Of a stretch of 64,000 bases of DNA, positions 46,614-55,277 are shown piece after piece; within the stretch, counting starts at the first letter, position 1; every line of letters starts with the position of its first letter. This DNA is from Paracoccus haematequi (GTDB lineage: Bacteria; Pseudomonadota; Alphaproteobacteria; Rhodobacterales; Rhodobacteraceae), in the NCBI RefSeq assembly GCF_900631945.1, contig NZ_UZWE01000062.1, positions 1-64,000 on the forward strand, read 5' to 3'. Below the pieces are notes generated by a model. The model did no database searches, was not told where the DNA came from, and was given only the letters and a program-made list of their open reading frames with translations. The translations under genes and the position numbers were made by a program.

Positions 46614-47297
46614 TCAGGCGCGGCGCGACCGGCGGCGCAACGCGCCAAGCGCGGCGGCACCCCCTGCCAGCAGCAGGCCCGAGGCAGGCAGCGGAACCGG
46701 CGCCGGGTTCACATCGCCCGTGACCGTGACGCTGTATCCGGTGGCGCCTCCGTGGTCTTCGCGCAGGATTTGCAGATGGTGCAGGCCGCTGCCCAGATTG
46801 CCCAACGACAGGGTGAATTCACCTGCCGAAACCCCGCCCGCATTGAGATGCCCGCCCAGGAACGTGCCGTTCAGCCAGACGAACAGACCGTTATCGACCC
46901 CGAAGGACGCCAGCACATTGCTCAGCCCTCCGCTGCCGCCATCCAGCTCATAGATGATTGCCGTCTCGGTATTGATCGCCCAAATCGCGGGAATGGGGAC
47001 TGGCCCCGCGGACCAGGTGCCGCCCGGAGTCGCGGGGGTCGTCAGCCATGCCCCCAGGGCGGCCGCGGCCGGCGTCAGGTCGGGCGGGCTGCCCGTCGGA
47101 ATGGCCAGCGAGGGATCGCCCTGAGTGACATTGGGGCCAGGGAACATCCAGCTGCCGCCGAAAGGATTGCTGCCGTCAAGCGCCGTGCCGATGCCATTGT
47201 TGTAATACCCGGCCGTGCTTCCGTCGATCAGCGTGGCGGCCTGGCCCGCCGTGGCAAACGCGGCGCTTGCAAGCGCCGCAAGGACGTAATGCTTCAT
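46614..47297 (-). CDS. VPLPA-CTERM surface/exported protein
   Basis: The 227-residue precursor has a signal peptide (about residues 1-20, ending GQAA). The middle resembles secreted beta-rich PEP-CTERM proteins, and the C-terminus is a sorting tail: VPLPASGLLLAGGAAALGAL followed by RRRSRRA. The VPLPA motif, hydrophobic helix and arginine cluster are the hallmark of the VPLPA-CTERM variant of the exosortase system found in Rhodobacteraceae. The exosortase is not in this window. Function of the passenger is unknown. GGAGGA precedes the ATG. It lies antisense between rpmD and rplO, next to a 36-bp inverted repeat. Confidence 0.88.
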   Translation of the reverse strand: MKHYVLAALASAAFATAGQAATLIDGSTAGYYNNGIGTALDGSNPFGGSWMFPGPNVTQGDPSLAIPTGSPPDLTPAAAALGAWLTTPATPGGTWSAGPVPIPAIWAINTETAIIYELDGGSGGLSNVLASFGVDNGLFVWLNGTFLGGHLNAGGVSAGEFTLSLGNLGSGLHHLQILREDHGGATGYSVTVTGDVNPAPVPLPASGLLLAGGAAALGALRRRSRRA

Positions 47298-47321
47298 GAA
47301 CTCCTCCGCGAACTTGTGACG

Positions 47322-47357
47322 CGGCAAGAATAGCACGCCGGTGATCAATTCTTGCCG
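47322..47357. promoter_or_regulatory. 36-bp inverted repeat upstream of the VPLPA-CTERM gene
   Basis: CGGCAAGAAT (47322-47331) and ATTCTTGCCG (47348-47357) are perfect 10-bp arms with a 16-base centre, 25 bases before the VPLPA start. Arms 26 bases centre to centre would fit two turns of DNA, suggesting an operator, or an RNA hairpin in its leader. Confidence 0.5.
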
Positions 47358-47362
47358 GAATT

Positions 47363-47384
47363 GGCCTGTCTTTTTGGACAGGCC
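47363..47384. terminator. Short hairpin in the divergent gap
   Basis: GGCCTGTC (47363-47370) and GACAGGCC (47377-47384) form a perfect 8-bp stem with a TTTTTG loop. It lies between the divergent VPLPA and outer-membrane-type genes and has no U-run, so its role is unclear. Confidence 0.35.
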
Positions 47385-47500
47385 ATCGGCGACGGGGTGT
47401 TGCCGCGGAAGCACGCAGCGGCGCGGCGTGTATGCGGCGGATCGCCACAACAGATGGTTGTATCTAGACTGGACCCCGTGTCCCGAGTCAGGAGCGTTCC

Positions 47501-48229
47501 ATGTCCCTTGGCAAGCATCTGGTGCCCGCCCTGTTTGCTTGCGCCTTTCCGGGGGCGATGACCGGACCGGCCCAGGCGGGGCCCTGGCCGCGCGAACCGG
47601 GGCAGGCCTTCATCGCGCTGACCGGCGAACGGGACCGGGAGGGCAACTCCTTTACCGGGTTCTATGCCGAATACGGGCTGGCACGACGCCGCACCCTGGG
47701 TCTGGAGATCAGCCATACCGATGTCGGCGAAACCACTGCGATGGCCTGGTACCAGAAATCCCTGGACGGCGGGCAGGGGCCGAACAGGCTGTCCTATGCG
47801 TTGGGTTTCGGCGCCATCCGCCGGGACGGCCAGTTGCTGCCGCTGAGCCAGGCCGCGCTAATGTGGGGGCGCGGCTTTTCGGGCCTGTGGGACGGCGGCT
47901 GGCTGACCGCCGAGGCCCGCGTCAAGGTGGCGGGCAAGACCGAGGAGGTCAGGGTCCGACAGGGCATGACCCAGGTCGAATACGCCTATCTGACGCCCGA
48001 GATCGTGACCAAACTGGATCTGACGGTCGGCATTCGCCCGTCGCCAGCCTGGGCCGTGGTGAATCAGTTGCGGCTTGAGGCGCGCAAGGACAGCGACTTC
48101 TCGGCCAGGCTGGCCAGTTCGGCGGTCTACGACCTGGCGGGACCGGCGCGGCTGGAGATCGGGATCGTCGTGCCGCTGGCCGGTCCCAGCGAACCGGCCC
48201 TCAAGATCGGCACCTGGCTGGAGTTCTAG
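47501..48229 (+). CDS. Hypothetical exported protein, probable outer-membrane beta-barrel
   Basis: I do not recognise the family. The 242-residue protein has a signal peptide (about residues 1-26, ending AQA) and then alternating patterns such as GFYAEYGLARRRTLGLEISH and AEARVKVAGKTEEVRVRQGM, which suggest amphipathic strands. It ends ALKIGTWLEF with a terminal aromatic residue, as outer-membrane barrels do. CAGGAG precedes the ATG. It is convergent with the next gene: the two stops are one base apart. Confidence 0.65.
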   Translation: MSLGKHLVPALFACAFPGAMTGPAQAGPWPREPGQAFIALTGERDREGNSFTGFYAEYGLARRRTLGLEISHTDVGETTAMAWYQKSLDGGQGPNRLSYALGFGAIRRDGQLLPLSQAALMWGRGFSGLWDGGWLTAEARVKVAGKTEEVRVRQGMTQVEYAYLTPEIVTKLDLTVGIRPSPAWAVVNQLRLEARKDSDFSARLASSAVYDLAGPARLEIGIVVPLAGPSEPALKIGTWLEF

Positions 48230-48230
48230 C

Positions 48231-48839
48231 CTATTCCCGGCAGGCGTAGACCGCGCCGCCGACGGCCACCACCGACACCGCCGCCCCCGCCACGATCGCC
48301 GGAGAGGAGGCCATGGCCGCCGCCGCCCCGCCGATCGAGGACAGCACGCCCGAGATATAGCCCTGCGATCCGCTGAGGATCACCGCCCCCGATCCGTCGG
48401 GCAGGGCGCGGGCGCCGTTGATGGCCCCGCGCGCGGCCGCCCGGGTGATGGCGACGGCGGCGTTCTTGGTCTGGTTGACCCGCTGGCAGACCGTCTTGGC
48501 GGGCGTTTCGCAGCGGCCATAGGCATCGCGGCGGCCCAGGTCGTAACCGATGATCGAATCGCTGGCCTTGTCGTGGCGCAGGCAGAAGGGGCCGCGTTCA
48601 TCGTCCGTCAGGTCCGGCGTCAGGCTGCGCAGCACCACATAGCTGGGACAGGTGTCGCGGCCCCATGACGTAAAGAGGATCTCGCGGCGGCTGAAATGAT
48701 CGCGCAGGCCCGGCTCGTCCCGGTCATAGGCCAGGGGCACGTCGCGGGCATTGATGCGCGCGGTGCAGAAGGCCGGTTCCGCCTGGGCGGCAAGCGGAGC
48801 CGACAGCAGCGCGGCAAGGAAAAGGGTAGGGCGGATCAT
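48231..48839 (-). CDS. Hypothetical exported protein with hydrophobic C-terminus
   Basis: No family is recognised. The 202-residue product has a signal peptide (about residues 1-20, APLAAQA), several cysteines in its mature N-terminal half ([28 protein letters not shown]) that may form disulfides, and a glycine/alanine-rich hydrophobic C-terminal segment ([17 protein letters not shown] and onward). The ATG at 48839 has AGGA upstream. It lies tail to tail with the barrel-like gene and just before the rplO promoter region. Confidence 0.6.
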   Translation of the reverse strand: MIRPTLFLAALLSAPLAAQAEPAFCTARINARDVPLAYDRDEPGLRDHFSRREILFTSWGRDTCPSYVVLRSLTPDLTDDERGPFCLRHDKASDSIIGYDLGRRDAYGRCETPAKTVCQRVNQTKNAAVAITRAAARGAINGARALPDGSGAVILSGSQGYISGVLSSIGGAAAAMASSPAIVAGAAVSVVAVGGAVYACRE

Positions 48840-48907
48840 AGTTTCCTGATAAGCCCCGCATCGGCAAGGGCAACTCACATCCGCTTGTGGACGGCGCATG
48901 GCGGGAC

Positions 48908-48936
48908 TTGCCGCAGCCCGACGTTCCGTCTATACG
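48908..48936 (+). promoter_or_regulatory. Promoter of rplO-secY-adk
   Basis: TTGCCG (48908-48913) and TATACG (48931-48936) are 17 bases apart; the -10 is the same as in the str promoter. A GGTGCC-GATG-GGCACC hairpin (48943-48958) lies at the expected transcript start. Confidence 0.65.
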
Positions 48937-49031
48937 CCCGCGGGTGCCGATGGGCACCGATTCACGAAACACGACATGCCGTGTCCGCCCCATCATCGCT
49001 TCGGGGGTGCGTCCGGCTTAGGAGAAGCGAC

Positions 49032-49511
49032 ATGAAACTGCATGAAATCCGCGACAACGAGGGCGCCAACCGCAAGAAGAAACGCGTGGCGCGCGGTCCC
49101 GGCTCGGGCAAGGGCAAGACCGCCGGCCGGGGTATCAAGGGTCAGACCTCGCGTTCGGGCGTTGCGCTGAACGGTTACGAAGGCGGCCAGATGCCGCTGT
49201 ACCGCCGCCTGCCCAAGCGTGGCTTCACCAAGCCGAATGCGAAATCCTTCGCGGTGGTGAACCTGGGCCAGATCCAGTCCTTCATCGACGCGGGCAAGAT
49301 CGACGCCAAGGCCGACCTGACCGAGGATGCCCTGGTCGCCTCGGGCCTGGTGCGCCGCAAGCTGGACGGCATCCGCCTGCTGGCCAAGGGCGAAGTCACC
49401 TCGGCCCTGACCATCAGCGTCACCGGAGCGTCGAAAGCGGCGGTCGAGGCGGTCGAGAAGGCGGGCGGCAAGGTGTCGCTGCCGGTCGCGACCGAAGCGG
49501 CGGCGGAATAA
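49032..49511 (+). CDS. rplO: 50S ribosomal protein L15
   Basis: The 159-residue L15 begins [20 protein letters not shown] and contains the glycine-rich [17 protein letters not shown] and [15 protein letters not shown], as expected. GGAGAAG precedes the ATG. It is separated from rpmD by 2.5 kb and has its own promoter. secY follows after 109 bases. Confidence 0.98.
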   Translation: MKLHEIRDNEGANRKKKRVARGPGSGKGKTAGRGIKGQTSRSGVALNGYEGGQMPLYRRLPKRGFTKPNAKSFAVVNLGQIQSFIDAGKIDAKADLTEDALVASGLVRRKLDGIRLLAKGEVTSALTISVTGASKAAVEAVEKAGGKVSLPVATEAAAE

Positions 49512-49620
49512 GCTGTTGATCGGGGCCTTCCCGCCCCATAGATAGCGAACAGGTTTTCCTGGCGCCGCCGGTCCCCGGAAACGGGTCGGCGGCGCTGTCA
49601 TGACACGGGACGTAAAACAC

Positions 49621-50991
49621 ATGGCGTCAGCCGCAGAACAGATGGCCGCGAACCTTTCATGGAGCGCATTCGGCAAGGCCACGGAACTTCGCCAGCGTAT
49701 CTGGTTCACGATCGGGCTGCTGATCATCTATCGGCTGGGCACCTATATCCCGGTGCCGGGCATCGACGGCGCCGCGCTGCGCAACTTCATGGACCAGGCA
49801 CAGGCGGGCATCGGCGGCATCCTGTCGATGTTCACCGGCGGCGCCCTGGGCCGGATGGGCGTCTTCGCTCTGGGCATCATGCCCTATATCTCGGCCTCGA
49901 TCATCGTGCAGCTCTTGACCTCGATGGTGCCTTCGCTGGAACAGCTGAAGAAGGAAGGCGAACAGGGGCGCAAGAAGATCAACCAGTACACGCGCTATGG
50001 CACCGTGGCCCTGGCGCTGTTCCAGGCCTATGGCCTGGCCAAGTCGCTGGAGGCGGGCGGGCTGGCCCATGATCCGGGCCTGTTCTTCCAGGCGTCTGTG
50101 GTCATCACCCTGGTCGGCGGCACCATGTTCCTGATGTGGCTGGGCGAACAGATCACCGCGCGCGGCATCGGCAACGGCATCAGCCTGATCATCTTCGTGG
50201 GCATCGTGGCCGAAATCCCGGCGGCGCTGGCGAACTTCTTCGCGCAGGGCCGGTCGGGCGCGATCTCGACCCCGGTGATCCTGGGCGTGATCCTGATGGT
50301 CGTCGCCGTGATCGCCTTTGTGGTCTTCATGGAGCGCGCGCTGCGCAAGATCCGCATCCAGTATCCCCGGCGCCAGGTCGGCATGAAGATCTATGACGGC
50401 CAGTCGTCGCATCTGCCGATCAAGGTCAACCCGGCGGGCGTGATTCCGGCGATCTTCGCAAGCTCGCTGCTGCTGCTGCCTGTGACGATCTCCACCTTCT
50501 CGGGCAACCAGACGGGGCCGATCATGTCGACGATCTTGGCCTATTTCGGGCCGGGCCAGCCGCTGTATCTGATCTTCTTCGCGGCGATGATCGTCTTCTT
50601 CGCCTTCTTCTATACCCACAACGTCAGCTTCAAGTCCGACGACGTGGCCGACAACCTCAAGAACCAGGGCGGCTTCATTCCGGGCATCCGGCCCGGCAAG
50701 CGGACCGAGGAATACCTGGACTATGTCGTCAACCGCGTGCTGGTGATCGGCGCGGCCTATCTGGCGGCCGTCTGCCTGCTGCCGGAAATCATCCGCCACC
50801 AGTGGTCGGTGCCCTTCTACTTCGGCGGCACCTCGGTCCTGATCGTGGTGTCGGTGACGATGGACACGATCAACCAGGTGCAAAGCCATCTTCTGGCCCA
50901 CCAGTACGAAGGGTTGATTGAGAAATCCCAGTTGCGTGGTAAACGCAAAGAGGGAAGCGCAAAGCCGCGTCGCGCACCGTCGCGCCGCTAA
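49621..50991 (+). CDS. secY: Preprotein translocase subunit SecY
   Basis: The 456-residue SecY is the protein-export channel, with ten membrane spans. Conserved parts include [13 protein letters not shown] near the start, [20 protein letters not shown] (plug and gate region) and [20 protein letters not shown] in the fifth cytoplasmic region. The start at 49621 ([13 protein letters not shown]) is preferred by family resemblance over the in-frame ATG at 49600. adk follows after 35 bases. Confidence 0.97.
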   Translation: MASAAEQMAANLSWSAFGKATELRQRIWFTIGLLIIYRLGTYIPVPGIDGAALRNFMDQAQAGIGGILSMFTGGALGRMGVFALGIMPYISASIIVQLLTSMVPSLEQLKKEGEQGRKKINQYTRYGTVALALFQAYGLAKSLEAGGLAHDPGLFFQASVVITLVGGTMFLMWLGEQITARGIGNGISLIIFVGIVAEIPAALANFFAQGRSGAISTPVILGVILMVVAVIAFVVFMERALRKIRIQYPRRQVGMKIYDGQSSHLPIKVNPAGVIPAIFASSLLLLPVTISTFSGNQTGPIMSTILAYFGPGQPLYLIFFAAMIVFFAFFYTHNVSFKSDDVADNLKNQGGFIPGIRPGKRTEEYLDYVVNRVLVIGAAYLAAVCLLPEIIRHQWSVPFYFGGTSVLIVVSVTMDTINQVQSHLLAHQYEGLIEKSQLRGKRKEGSAKPRRAPSRR

Positions 50992-51026
50992 CGGCCCGAC
51001 GGGCCGACGAGGGGGACAGACCAAAG

Positions 51027-51698
51027 ATGACGATCAATATCATTCTGCTGGGGCCTCCCGGCGCCGGCAAGGGAACCCAGGCCCGCAAGCTGGTCGAGGA
51101 ACGCGGGCTGGTCCAGTTGTCCACCGGCGACATGCTGCGCGCCGCCCGGTCCTCGGGGACCGAGATGGGCAAGCGCGTGGCCGAGGTCATGGACCGGGGC
51201 GAACTGGTGACGGACGAGATCGTCATCGGCCTGATCCGCGAAAAGCTGTCCGAAGGCGGCAACGGCTTCATCTTCGACGGATTTCCGCGCACATTGGCCC
51301 AGGCGGATGCCCTGGGGCAGCTTCTGGACGAAACCGGCATGGTGCTGGACGCCGTGATCGAAATGCAGGTGGATGACGAAGCCCTGGTCCGCCGCATTAC
51401 CGGCCGCTACACCTGCGGCAATTGCGGCGAGGTCTATCACGACGAGACCAAGCCCACCGCCAAGCATGGCGTCTGCGATGTCTGCGGCTCGACCGACCTG
51501 CGCCGCCGCGCCGACGACAACGAGGACAGCCTCAAGACCCGGCTGCTGGAATATTACAAGAAGACCTCGCCCCTGATCGGCTATTACTACGCCAAGGGGA
51601 AGCTGGCCCCGGTCGACGGGCTGGCCGAAATGGACGAGGTTGCGCGCCAGATCGGCCGTGTGCTGCCTGTGTCAAGCGAAATCGCGACCGGCACTTGA
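51027..51698 (+). CDS. adk: Adenylate kinase with zinc-type LID
   Basis: The 223-residue enzyme interconverts ATP, ADP and AMP. The P-loop GPPGAGKGT is at 9-17. The LID domain has four cysteines, C130, C133, C150 and C153, set to bind a zinc ion, the structural type common outside gammaproteobacteria. It is cotranscribed with secY. The TGA stop overlaps the -35 box of the next promoter. Confidence 0.97.
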   Translation: MTINIILLGPPGAGKGTQARKLVEERGLVQLSTGDMLRAARSSGTEMGKRVAEVMDRGELVTDEIVIGLIREKLSEGGNGFIFDGFPRTLAQADALGQLLDETGMVLDAVIEMQVDDEALVRRITGRYTCGNCGEVYHDETKPTAKHGVCDVCGSTDLRRRADDNEDSLKTRLLEYYKKTSPLIGYYYAKGKLAPVDGLAEMDEVARQIGRVLPVSSEIATGT

Positions 51699-51723
51699 CG
51701 CCATGAGCCGCGGCCTTTAAGTC
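51695..51723 (+). promoter_or_regulatory. Possible promoter of rpsM-rpsK-rpoA-rplQ
   Basis: TTGACG (51695-51700) overlaps the adk stop. TTTAAG (51716-51721, spacing 15) or TAAGTC (51718-51723, spacing 17) could serve as -10. A perfect hairpin GGCCCGAA/TTCGGGCC lies in the leader at 51771-51795. Confidence 0.45.
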
Positions 51724-51852
51724 ACGGCATCTCGCAAGAGAATCACCCGTCGAAGGGGTGGCCCATCAGCGGCCCGAAGGCACGGCTTTCGGGCCTTACG
51801 TTGTGAAAAAAGGTTCCGGCGCTACGGAACCGCAACCGATAAAGGAAAACGC

Positions 51853-52221
51853 GTGGCTCGTATTGCTGGCGTCAACATTCCGACCGGGAAACGCGTCCCG
51901 ATCGCCCTGACCTATATCCACGGCATCGGCCCGATGTATGCCGAACAGATCTGCGAGGCCGTCGGCATCGACCGCGCCCGCCGCGTGAACGATCTGTCGG
52001 ATGCCGAAGTGCTGCAAATCCGCGAATATATCGACGCGAACCTGACGGTCGAGGGCGATCTGCGCCGCGAACGGCAGATGAACATCAAGCGCATGATGGA
52101 CCTGGGTTCCTATCGCGGCCTGCGTCACCGCCGCGGCCTGCCGGTGCGCGGCCAGCGCACCCACACCAATGCCCGTACCCGCAAAGGCCCGGCAAAACCC
52201 ATCGCTGGCAAGAAGAAATAA
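51853..52221 (+). CDS. rpsM: 30S ribosomal protein S13
   Basis: The 122-residue S13 contacts the P-site tRNA and 50S subunit. It begins [20 protein letters not shown] after a GTG start and ends [22 protein letters not shown] precedes the GTG. The 154-base gap before it has a candidate promoter and hairpin; no rpmJ is found there. Confidence 0.97.
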   Translation: MARIAGVNIPTGKRVPIALTYIHGIGPMYAEQICEAVGIDRARRVNDLSDAEVLQIREYIDANLTVEGDLRRERQMNIKRMMDLGSYRGLRHRRGLPVRGQRTHTNARTRKGPAKPIAGKKK

Positions 52222-52233
52222 GGGGTAACGGAC

Positions 52234-52623
52234 ATGGCACGCGACAAGACCCGCATGAAGCGCAAGGAACGCAAGAACATCGCCACCGGCGTTGCGCATG
52301 TGAATTCCAGCTTCAACAACACCAAGATCCTGATTTCCGACGTGCAGGGCAATGCGATCTCGTGGTCGTCCGCCGGCACCATGGGCTTCAAGGGCTCGCG
52401 CAAATCGACCCCCTATGCCGCGCAGATGGCCGCCGAAGACGCGGGCCGCAAGGCGCAGGAACACGGCGTCCGCACCCTGGAAGTCGAAGTGCAAGGCCCC
52501 GGTTCGGGCCGCGAATCGGCTTTGCGCGCCTTGGCCTCGGTCGGCTTCAACATCACCGCGATCCGCGACGTGACCCCGATCGCGCATAACGGCTGCCGCC
52601 CGCCGAAGCGCCGCCGCGTCTGA
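52234..52623 (+). CDS. rpsK: 30S ribosomal protein S11
   Basis: The 129-residue S11 has [20 protein letters not shown] near the start and the C-terminal [18 protein letters not shown], including the asparagine-glycine pair that can form isoaspartate in E. coli. It lies 12 bases after rpsM and 118 before rpoA. Confidence 0.98.
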   Translation: MARDKTRMKRKERKNIATGVAHVNSSFNNTKILISDVQGNAISWSSAGTMGFKGSRKSTPYAAQMAAEDAGRKAQEHGVRTLEVEVQGPGSGRESALRALASVGFNITAIRDVTPIAHNGCRPPKRRRV

Positions 52624-52741
52624 TTTTCAGGTAGCGATTCCCCGGATCGCGCGTCTCTCGCGCGGTCCGGTCTTTTCCGTTTTCAACCTCGGGCGTTTCC
52701 GACCACGGACATGGGGCGGAAGCAAGAATGGAGGCAAACGC

Positions 52742-53758
52742 ATGATCCACAAGAATTGGGCCGAGCTGATCAAGCCGACGCAATTGGTTGTCAAGCCGGG
52801 TGCGGATGCCACCCGCACCGCCACGCTGGTCGCCGAACCGCTGGAGCGGGGCTTCGGCCTGACGCTGGGCAACGCGCTGCGCCGCGTGCTGCTGTCCTCG
52901 CTGCAAGGCGGGGCCATCACCTCGGTTCAGATCGACAACGTGCTGCACGAATTCAGCAGCGTCGCGGGCGTCCGCGAGGATGTGACGGACATCGTCCTGA
53001 ACCTCAAGGGCGTGACGCTGAAGATGGACGTGGAAGGGCCGAAGCGCCTGACCCTGTCGGCCAAGGGACCGGGCGAGGTCAAGGCCGGCGATATCCAGGA
53101 AACCGCCGGGATTACCGTCCTGAACCGCGATCACGTCATCTGCCATCTGGACGACGGCGCCGACCTGAACATGGAACTGACGGTGCAGACCGGCAAGGGC
53201 TATGTCGCGGCCGACAAGAACCGCCCCGAGGATGCGCCCATCGGGCTGATTCCGATCGACGCGATCTTCTCTCCGGTCAAGCGCGTCAGCTATGAGGTCA
53301 CGCCGACCCGCGAGGGGCAGGTGCTGGACTATGACAAGCTGACGATGAAGATCGAGACCGACGGTTCGCTGACCCCGGAGGACGCCGTGGCCTATGCCGC
53401 GCGCATCGTTCAGGACCAACTGTCGGTCTTCGTGAACTTCGACGAACCCGAATCGGCCAACCGCCAGGATGCCGAGGACGGGCTGGAATTCGATCCGCGC
53501 CTGCTGAAGAAGGTGGACGAACTGGAACTGTCGGTGCGTTCGGCCAACTGCCTGAAGAACGACAACATCGTCTATATCGGCGACCTGATCCAGAAAACCG
53601 AAGCCGAGATGCTGCGCACGCCGAACTTTGGCCGCAAGTCCTTGAACGAAATCAAGGAAGTGCTGTCGGGGATGGGCCTGCACCTGGGCATGGACGTGGT
53701 CGACTGGCCGCCGGAAAACATCGAGGATCTGGCCAAGCGTTTCGACGACCAGTTCTGA
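52742..53758 (+). CDS. rpoA: RNA polymerase subunit alpha
   Basis: The 338-residue alpha subunit dimerises through its N-terminal domain (about residues 1-230; [18 protein letters not shown] is conserved), and its C-terminal domain (about 255-338; [17 protein letters not shown] and [19 protein letters not shown]) binds promoter UP elements and activators. GGAGG precedes the ATG. rplQ follows after 112 bases. Confidence 0.98.
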   Translation: MIHKNWAELIKPTQLVVKPGADATRTATLVAEPLERGFGLTLGNALRRVLLSSLQGGAITSVQIDNVLHEFSSVAGVREDVTDIVLNLKGVTLKMDVEGPKRLTLSAKGPGEVKAGDIQETAGITVLNRDHVICHLDDGADLNMELTVQTGKGYVAADKNRPEDAPIGLIPIDAIFSPVKRVSYEVTPTREGQVLDYDKLTMKIETDGSLTPEDAVAYAARIVQDQLSVFVNFDEPESANRQDAEDGLEFDPRLLKKVDELELSVRSANCLKNDNIVYIGDLIQKTEAEMLRTPNFGRKSLNEIKEVLSGMGLHLGMDVVDWPPENIEDLAKRFDDQF

Positions 53759-53870
53759 CGGATTCGGGGGCGGTTCGCCGCCCCCGTACGACCGGGCATT
53801 CCGCCCCAAGGAGAGCGGCCCGCACGCATGGGCTGCCGGACAAAGCAAAAGACGTTAACGGAGAATCATC

Positions 53871-54290
53871 ATGCGTCACGCCCGTGGCTATCGCCGCCTC
53901 AACCGCACCCATGAACACCGCAAGGCGCTGTTCGCCAACATGGCCGGATCCTTGATCGAGCACGAGCAGATCAAGACGACCCTGCCCAAGGCCAAGGAAC
54001 TGCGCCCGATCATCGAAAAGCTGATCACGCTGGCCAAGCGCGGCGATCTGCACGCCCGCCGCCAGGCCGCCGCGCAGTTGAAGCAGGACCAGTACGTCGC
54101 CAAGCTGTTCGACGTTCTGGGCGAGCGTTACAAGGACCGCCAGGGCGGCTATGTCCGCGTCCTGAAGGCCGGTTTCCGCTATGGCGACATGGCGCCGATG
54201 GCGATCATCGAATTCGTGGACCGCGACACCTCGGCCAAGGGCGCGGCCGATCGTGCCCGCGTCGAGGCCGAGGCTGCCGAGGCCGAATAA
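53871..54290 (+). CDS. rplQ: 50S ribosomal protein L17
   Basis: The 139-residue L17 begins [20 protein letters not shown] and has the usual [20 protein letters not shown]. The short acidic tail [10 protein letters not shown] is typical. It closes the ribosomal cluster and is followed by a terminator, then the quorum-sensing genes. Confidence 0.98.
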   Translation: MRHARGYRRLNRTHEHRKALFANMAGSLIEHEQIKTTLPKAKELRPIIEKLITLAKRGDLHARRQAAAQLKQDQYVAKLFDVLGERYKDRQGGYVRVLKAGFRYGDMAPMAIIEFVDRDTSAKGAADRARVEAEAAEAE

Positions 54291-54314
54291 CGCCGCATCT
54301 GTCGGCTGAGCGAA

Positions 54315-54509
54315 TCAGACGCCTCGCAGCCCATCCGGTTGCGGGGCGTTTTTCGTGATGTCGCGGCACAGTTGGTTGGGCGCTGGAGGGTTGATAGCCT
54401 TGGAAATCGCGCGGGCGGCGTCTTGCCGCTCATCCGCCGTCAGGGGCATCGCCAGCAGTTGCTGGCGAAGAGGGACGGGCAGCGTCAGAACGTCGCGAGA
54501 CAGCCGCAT
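54315..54509 (-). CDS. Small ORF, 64 residues, divergent from luxR
   Basis: The product (starting MRLSRDVLTLPVPLRQQLLA, then MPLTADERQDAARAISKAIN) is not recognised. GGAG sits 9 bases before the ATG, and the N-terminal half could form an amphipathic helix followed by another, so a small regulator or antisense-encoded peptide is possible. Its 3' end overlaps the rplQ terminator. It faces rplQ and is divergent from the LuxR gene. It may also be chance, though the ribosome site speaks for translation. Confidence 0.45.
   Translation of the reverse strand: MRLSRDVLTLPVPLRQQLLAMPLTADERQDAARAISKAINPPAPNQLCRDITKNAPQPDGLRGV
54320..54353 (+). terminator. Intrinsic terminator after rplQ
   Basis: CGCCTCGCA and TGCGGGGCG pair with one G-U around a 13-base loop and run into TTTTT. 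It lies inside the end of the oppositely oriented small ORF. Confidence 0.85.
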
Positions 54510-54522
54510 AGGCGGGATCTCC

Positions 54523-54538
54523 TATCCCATTAAGGATA
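54523..54538. promoter_or_regulatory. Inverted repeat between the small ORF and luxR
   Basis: TATCC (54523-54527) and GGATA (54534-54538) are perfect 5-bp arms around CATTAA, in an AT-rich stretch. The arm size and spacing are of the order of a lux box. It is 69 bases before the LuxR start and next to the small ORF ribosome site. Confidence 0.35.
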
Positions 54539-54606
54539 TGGCAACTATTATGCTCCAAGACTACTTTGTACGTTGACGCCTTCGAACGCAATTTGTCTAA
54601 AAAGTC

Positions 54607-55218
54607 ATGTCATCACGCGCCGATATCAATGCTGGCCTGCAAAAACTGGGGAAGCTTGCCCCGGCAGGCTATTTCGTGGGGCTGCATATCCGTTTTGCCG
54701 CCCCGTTGATGCAATTTCAGACATATGCGCAGGAATGGGCGGATTTTTATTCCCAGAACGGCTACGCGCTGCGCGATCCGACGATCGCCTGGGGATTTTC
54801 GACGACGGGGGCCTGCCGCTGGTCCAGTCTGCCGATCCCGGATCCGTTCAGCATCCTGAAGGACGCGGCGAACCACGGCCTGACGTTCGGGCTGACGGTC
54901 TCTTGCGGGCCGATCAGTTCCCGCACCATCGCCAGCTTCGCCCGCGACGACCGCGAATTCACGGATGACGAGATCGCCGAGATCTCGACCACGGTACGTC
55001 GGCTTCACGATTCAACGGAGCCGCCGGCGAGCCTGACAAAGGCTCAGAAAGATGCCCTTCGTTGCGTCGCGGAGGGCGATCGTCATGCGGCAGCGGCGGC
55101 CAAGCTTGGCATCACCGAAAGCGCGTTCAAGGCAAGGCTGATCTCAGTCCGGGAAAGACTGAAGGCCCGCACGACCGCCGAGGCGTTGCAGAGGGCCAAG
55201 GAATACCGCCTGCTTTAG
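54607..55218 (+). CDS. LuxR family autoinducer-binding regulator
   Basis: The 203-residue protein has an N-terminal autoinducer-binding domain (about residues 15-135). The conserved residues are W and Y in QEWADFYSQNGY, the DP pair in RDPTIAW, and W in CRWSSL. A C-terminal LuxR-type helix-turn-helix follows (LTKAQKDALRCVAEG to KARTTAEALQRAKEY). It should bind a long-chain acyl-homoserine lactone and control genes including luxI downstream. It is shorter than the usual 235-250 residues. The base composition upstream is AT-rich relative to neighbours. Confidence 0.88.
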   Translation: MSSRADINAGLQKLGKLAPAGYFVGLHIRFAAPLMQFQTYAQEWADFYSQNGYALRDPTIAWGFSTTGACRWSSLPIPDPFSILKDAANHGLTFGLTVSCGPISSRTIASFARDDREFTDDEIAEISTTVRRLHDSTEPPASLTKAQKDALRCVAEGDRHAAAAAKLGITESAFKARLISVRERLKARTTAEALQRAKEYRLL

Positions 55219-55277
55219 GCGTTCGCCCAGGGGATCCGGGACGCAACGAGGGGCTGTCCTTACACCCCAGGAGAATG

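Noticed and set aside
51699-51852. rpmJ (L36) between adk and rpsM
   Set aside because: No small cysteine-containing basic frame is found in this gap; the gene must be elsewhere.
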